A DNA stretch of 64,000 nt from Thalassocella blandensis (GTDB taxonomy: Bacteria; Pseudomonadota; Gammaproteobacteria; Pseudomonadales; Cellvibrionaceae). Numbering within the stretch: the first letter of the stretch is position 1; each line of letters opens with the position of its first letter. Shown piece by piece: positions 63,074 to 64,000 of the stretch. A program made the position numbers and the translations under genes. Under the pieces are notes generated by a model, which saw nothing but the letters and a program-made list of their open reading frames with translations, had not been told where the DNA came from and searched no databases. The stretch spans positions 1-64,000 of the forward strand of contig CABFPG010000014.1 in the NCBI GenBank assembly GCA_902141825.1, written 5' to 3'.

Positions 63074-64000
63074 AAGCATTCTTTATCGCACTCAGTGCTC
63101 GCGCAGACCTTGCGTTAGCTATTCTTCTAGTCGCCATTATATTTATGATGGTGTTGCCCATGCCAACAGGGGTCGTAGATACCCTGATAGCGGTAAATTT
63201 TGCCATTGCTGTAATTCTAGTTATGCTGGCGGTGTATATTAAATCCGCTTTAGAGTTTAGTGCATTTCCTGCCGTTCTTCTGATTAGTACGCTGTTCAGG
63301 CTGGCTCTTTCCGTTACTACAACGCGTCTGATTCTTATGAATGGTGATGCGGGGGATATCATAACTACGTTCGGAAATTTCGTAGTAGGTGGAAATCTGG
63401 TGGTCGGTTTAGTCATATTTTTGATTATTACGATCGTTCAATTTCTAGTTATTACAAAAGGTGCAGAGCGTGTTGCGGAGGTAAGCGCGAGATTCTCTTT
63501 GGATGCGCTGCCAGGAAAGCAAATGAGTATCGACGGTGATATGAGAGCAGGGATGTTAGATATTGACGAAGCACGAGATCGCCGGGAGACCTTGAACAGG
63601 GAAAGTCAGCTTTTCGGGTCAATGGATGGCGCCATGAAGTTCGTCAAAGGCGATGCCATTGCAGGCCTTATTATTATTTGTGTCAATATCATCGGTGGCA
63701 TACTGATCGGTACAACGCAGCATGGTATGTCTGCCGGAGCCGCGCTAGAAATGTATTCTATTCTCACGGTTGGGGATGGATTGATCGCACAGATTCCAGC
63801 TCTTTTAATTTCGATGACGGCTGGGATGATTGTAACTCGTGTGACCTCTTCGGAAGAAGATCAGGCGAATAAGGATTTTAACCTTGGGACAATCATTAGT
63901 TCGCAGATAACCGCACATCCGCGAGCACTGTATGTATCGGCTGTGTTGTTGTTAGGTTTCGCTGCTATCCCAGGATTTCCTACGGAAGTATTTTTGGTGT
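63070..64000 (+). CDS. sctV: SctV (LcrD/YscV) export-gate protein, 5' part, truncated by window end
   Basis: The first 310 codons of the inner-membrane export gate. ATG 63070 overlaps the sctY stop. Seven to eight helices are visible, including [47 protein letters not shown] and [31 protein letters not shown]. The FHIPEP-family signature region follows: [51 protein letters not shown] and [24 protein letters not shown]. The protein makes the nonameric gate with a cytosolic ring (outside the window) that selects substrates. The frame is open at base 64000. Confidence 0.97.
   Translation, partial: MKAFFIALSARADLALAILLVAIIFMMVLPMPTGVVDTLIAVNFAIAVILVMLAVYIKSALEFSAFPAVLLISTLFRLALSVTTTRLILMNGDAGDIITTFGNFVVGGNLVVGLVIFLIITIVQFLVITKGAERVAEVSARFSLDALPGKQMSIDGDMRAGMLDIDEARDRRETLNRESQLFGSMDGAMKFVKGDAIAGLIIICVNIIGGILIGTTQHGMSAGAALEMYSILTVGDGLIAQIPALLISMTAGMIVTRVTSSEEDQANKDFNLGTIISSQITAHPRALYVSAVLLLGFAAIPGFPTEVFLV

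Noticed and set aside
1-64000. Search for tRNA, rRNA, integrase, transposase or attachment sites around the T3SS
   Set aside because: None could be recognised by eye, so I make no claim that the T3SS is a bounded genomic island within this window.

Overview
The window is chromosomal DNA from a Gram-negative, very probably marine gammaproteobacterium. The evidence is an outer-membrane-type RTX adhesin with Lap control proteins, lipoprotein and Sec signals, a Fur-controlled hydroxamate siderophore locus, a Cus-type copper pump, a Pro/Thr/Ser linker lipoprotein and a GH2 enzyme of the sort common in polysaccharide-degrading marine Cellvibrionales-like bacteria, and a Ysc-family type III secretion system (T3SS). 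The genus cannot be fixed from sequence reading alone. I saw no rRNA, tRNA, CRISPR array, insertion sequence or phage gene.

Layout. 1-10.1 kb: the 3' part of a giant LapA-like RTX adhesin, a small conserved gene, and convergent lapD and lapG (c-di-GMP receptor and the adhesin-cutting periplasmic protease). 10.3-14.3 kb: a pseudokinase/AAA ATPase giant. 14.7-16.4 kb: MgtC-family and MscS-family membrane proteins. 17.1-21.3 kb: a membrane-anchored Ser/Thr kinase and a lipoprotein with a glycosidase-like domain. 22.0-25.5 kb: a conservon-like signalling cluster (degenerate BLUF protein, divergent small GTPase, two Roadblock/LC7-like proteins, one unknown). 25.8-28.3 kb: two GNAT acetyltransferases, a cupin and a YdhG/YdeI-type protein. 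28.3-39.6 kb: iron region with PepSY membrane proteins and a six-gene siderophore operon (decarboxylase, N-monooxygenase, MFS exporter, acyltransferase-NIS synthetase fusion, FhuF-like reductase, membrane acyltransferase) behind a near-perfect Fur box. 39.9-45.2 kb: Cys-rich periplasmic protein, CusB with a His/Met tail, CusA. 45.6-48.7 kb: GH2 enzyme, methyltransferase, cold-shock protein. 49.2-53.4 kb: a glutamine-synthetase-II-like pseudoenzyme, an ECF sigma factor and its overlapping Ser/Thr kinase with TPRs. 53.7-64.0 kb: T3SS genes, running off the window inside sctV.

How the genes work together. The adhesin with LapD/LapG forms a c-di-GMP-gated attachment module. The siderophore operon turns a diamine into a hydroxamate siderophore, exports it and reduces the returning ferric complex. 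The sigma factor/kinase pair resembles sigma factors switched on by threonine phosphorylation and lies directly before the T3SS. The T3SS segment encodes the tip protein, its putative chaperone, the translocator chaperone, both translocators, an ExsA-like activator, and a virA-operon-like series (gatekeeper, SycN-like, SctX-like, SctY-like, SctV). A solute-binding-like lipoprotein sits between activator and gatekeeper. The most unusual items are the glutamine-synthetase pseudoenzyme, the T3SS-linked lipoprotein and unassigned secreted-type proteins, and the degenerate BLUF/GTPase/Roadblock cluster.
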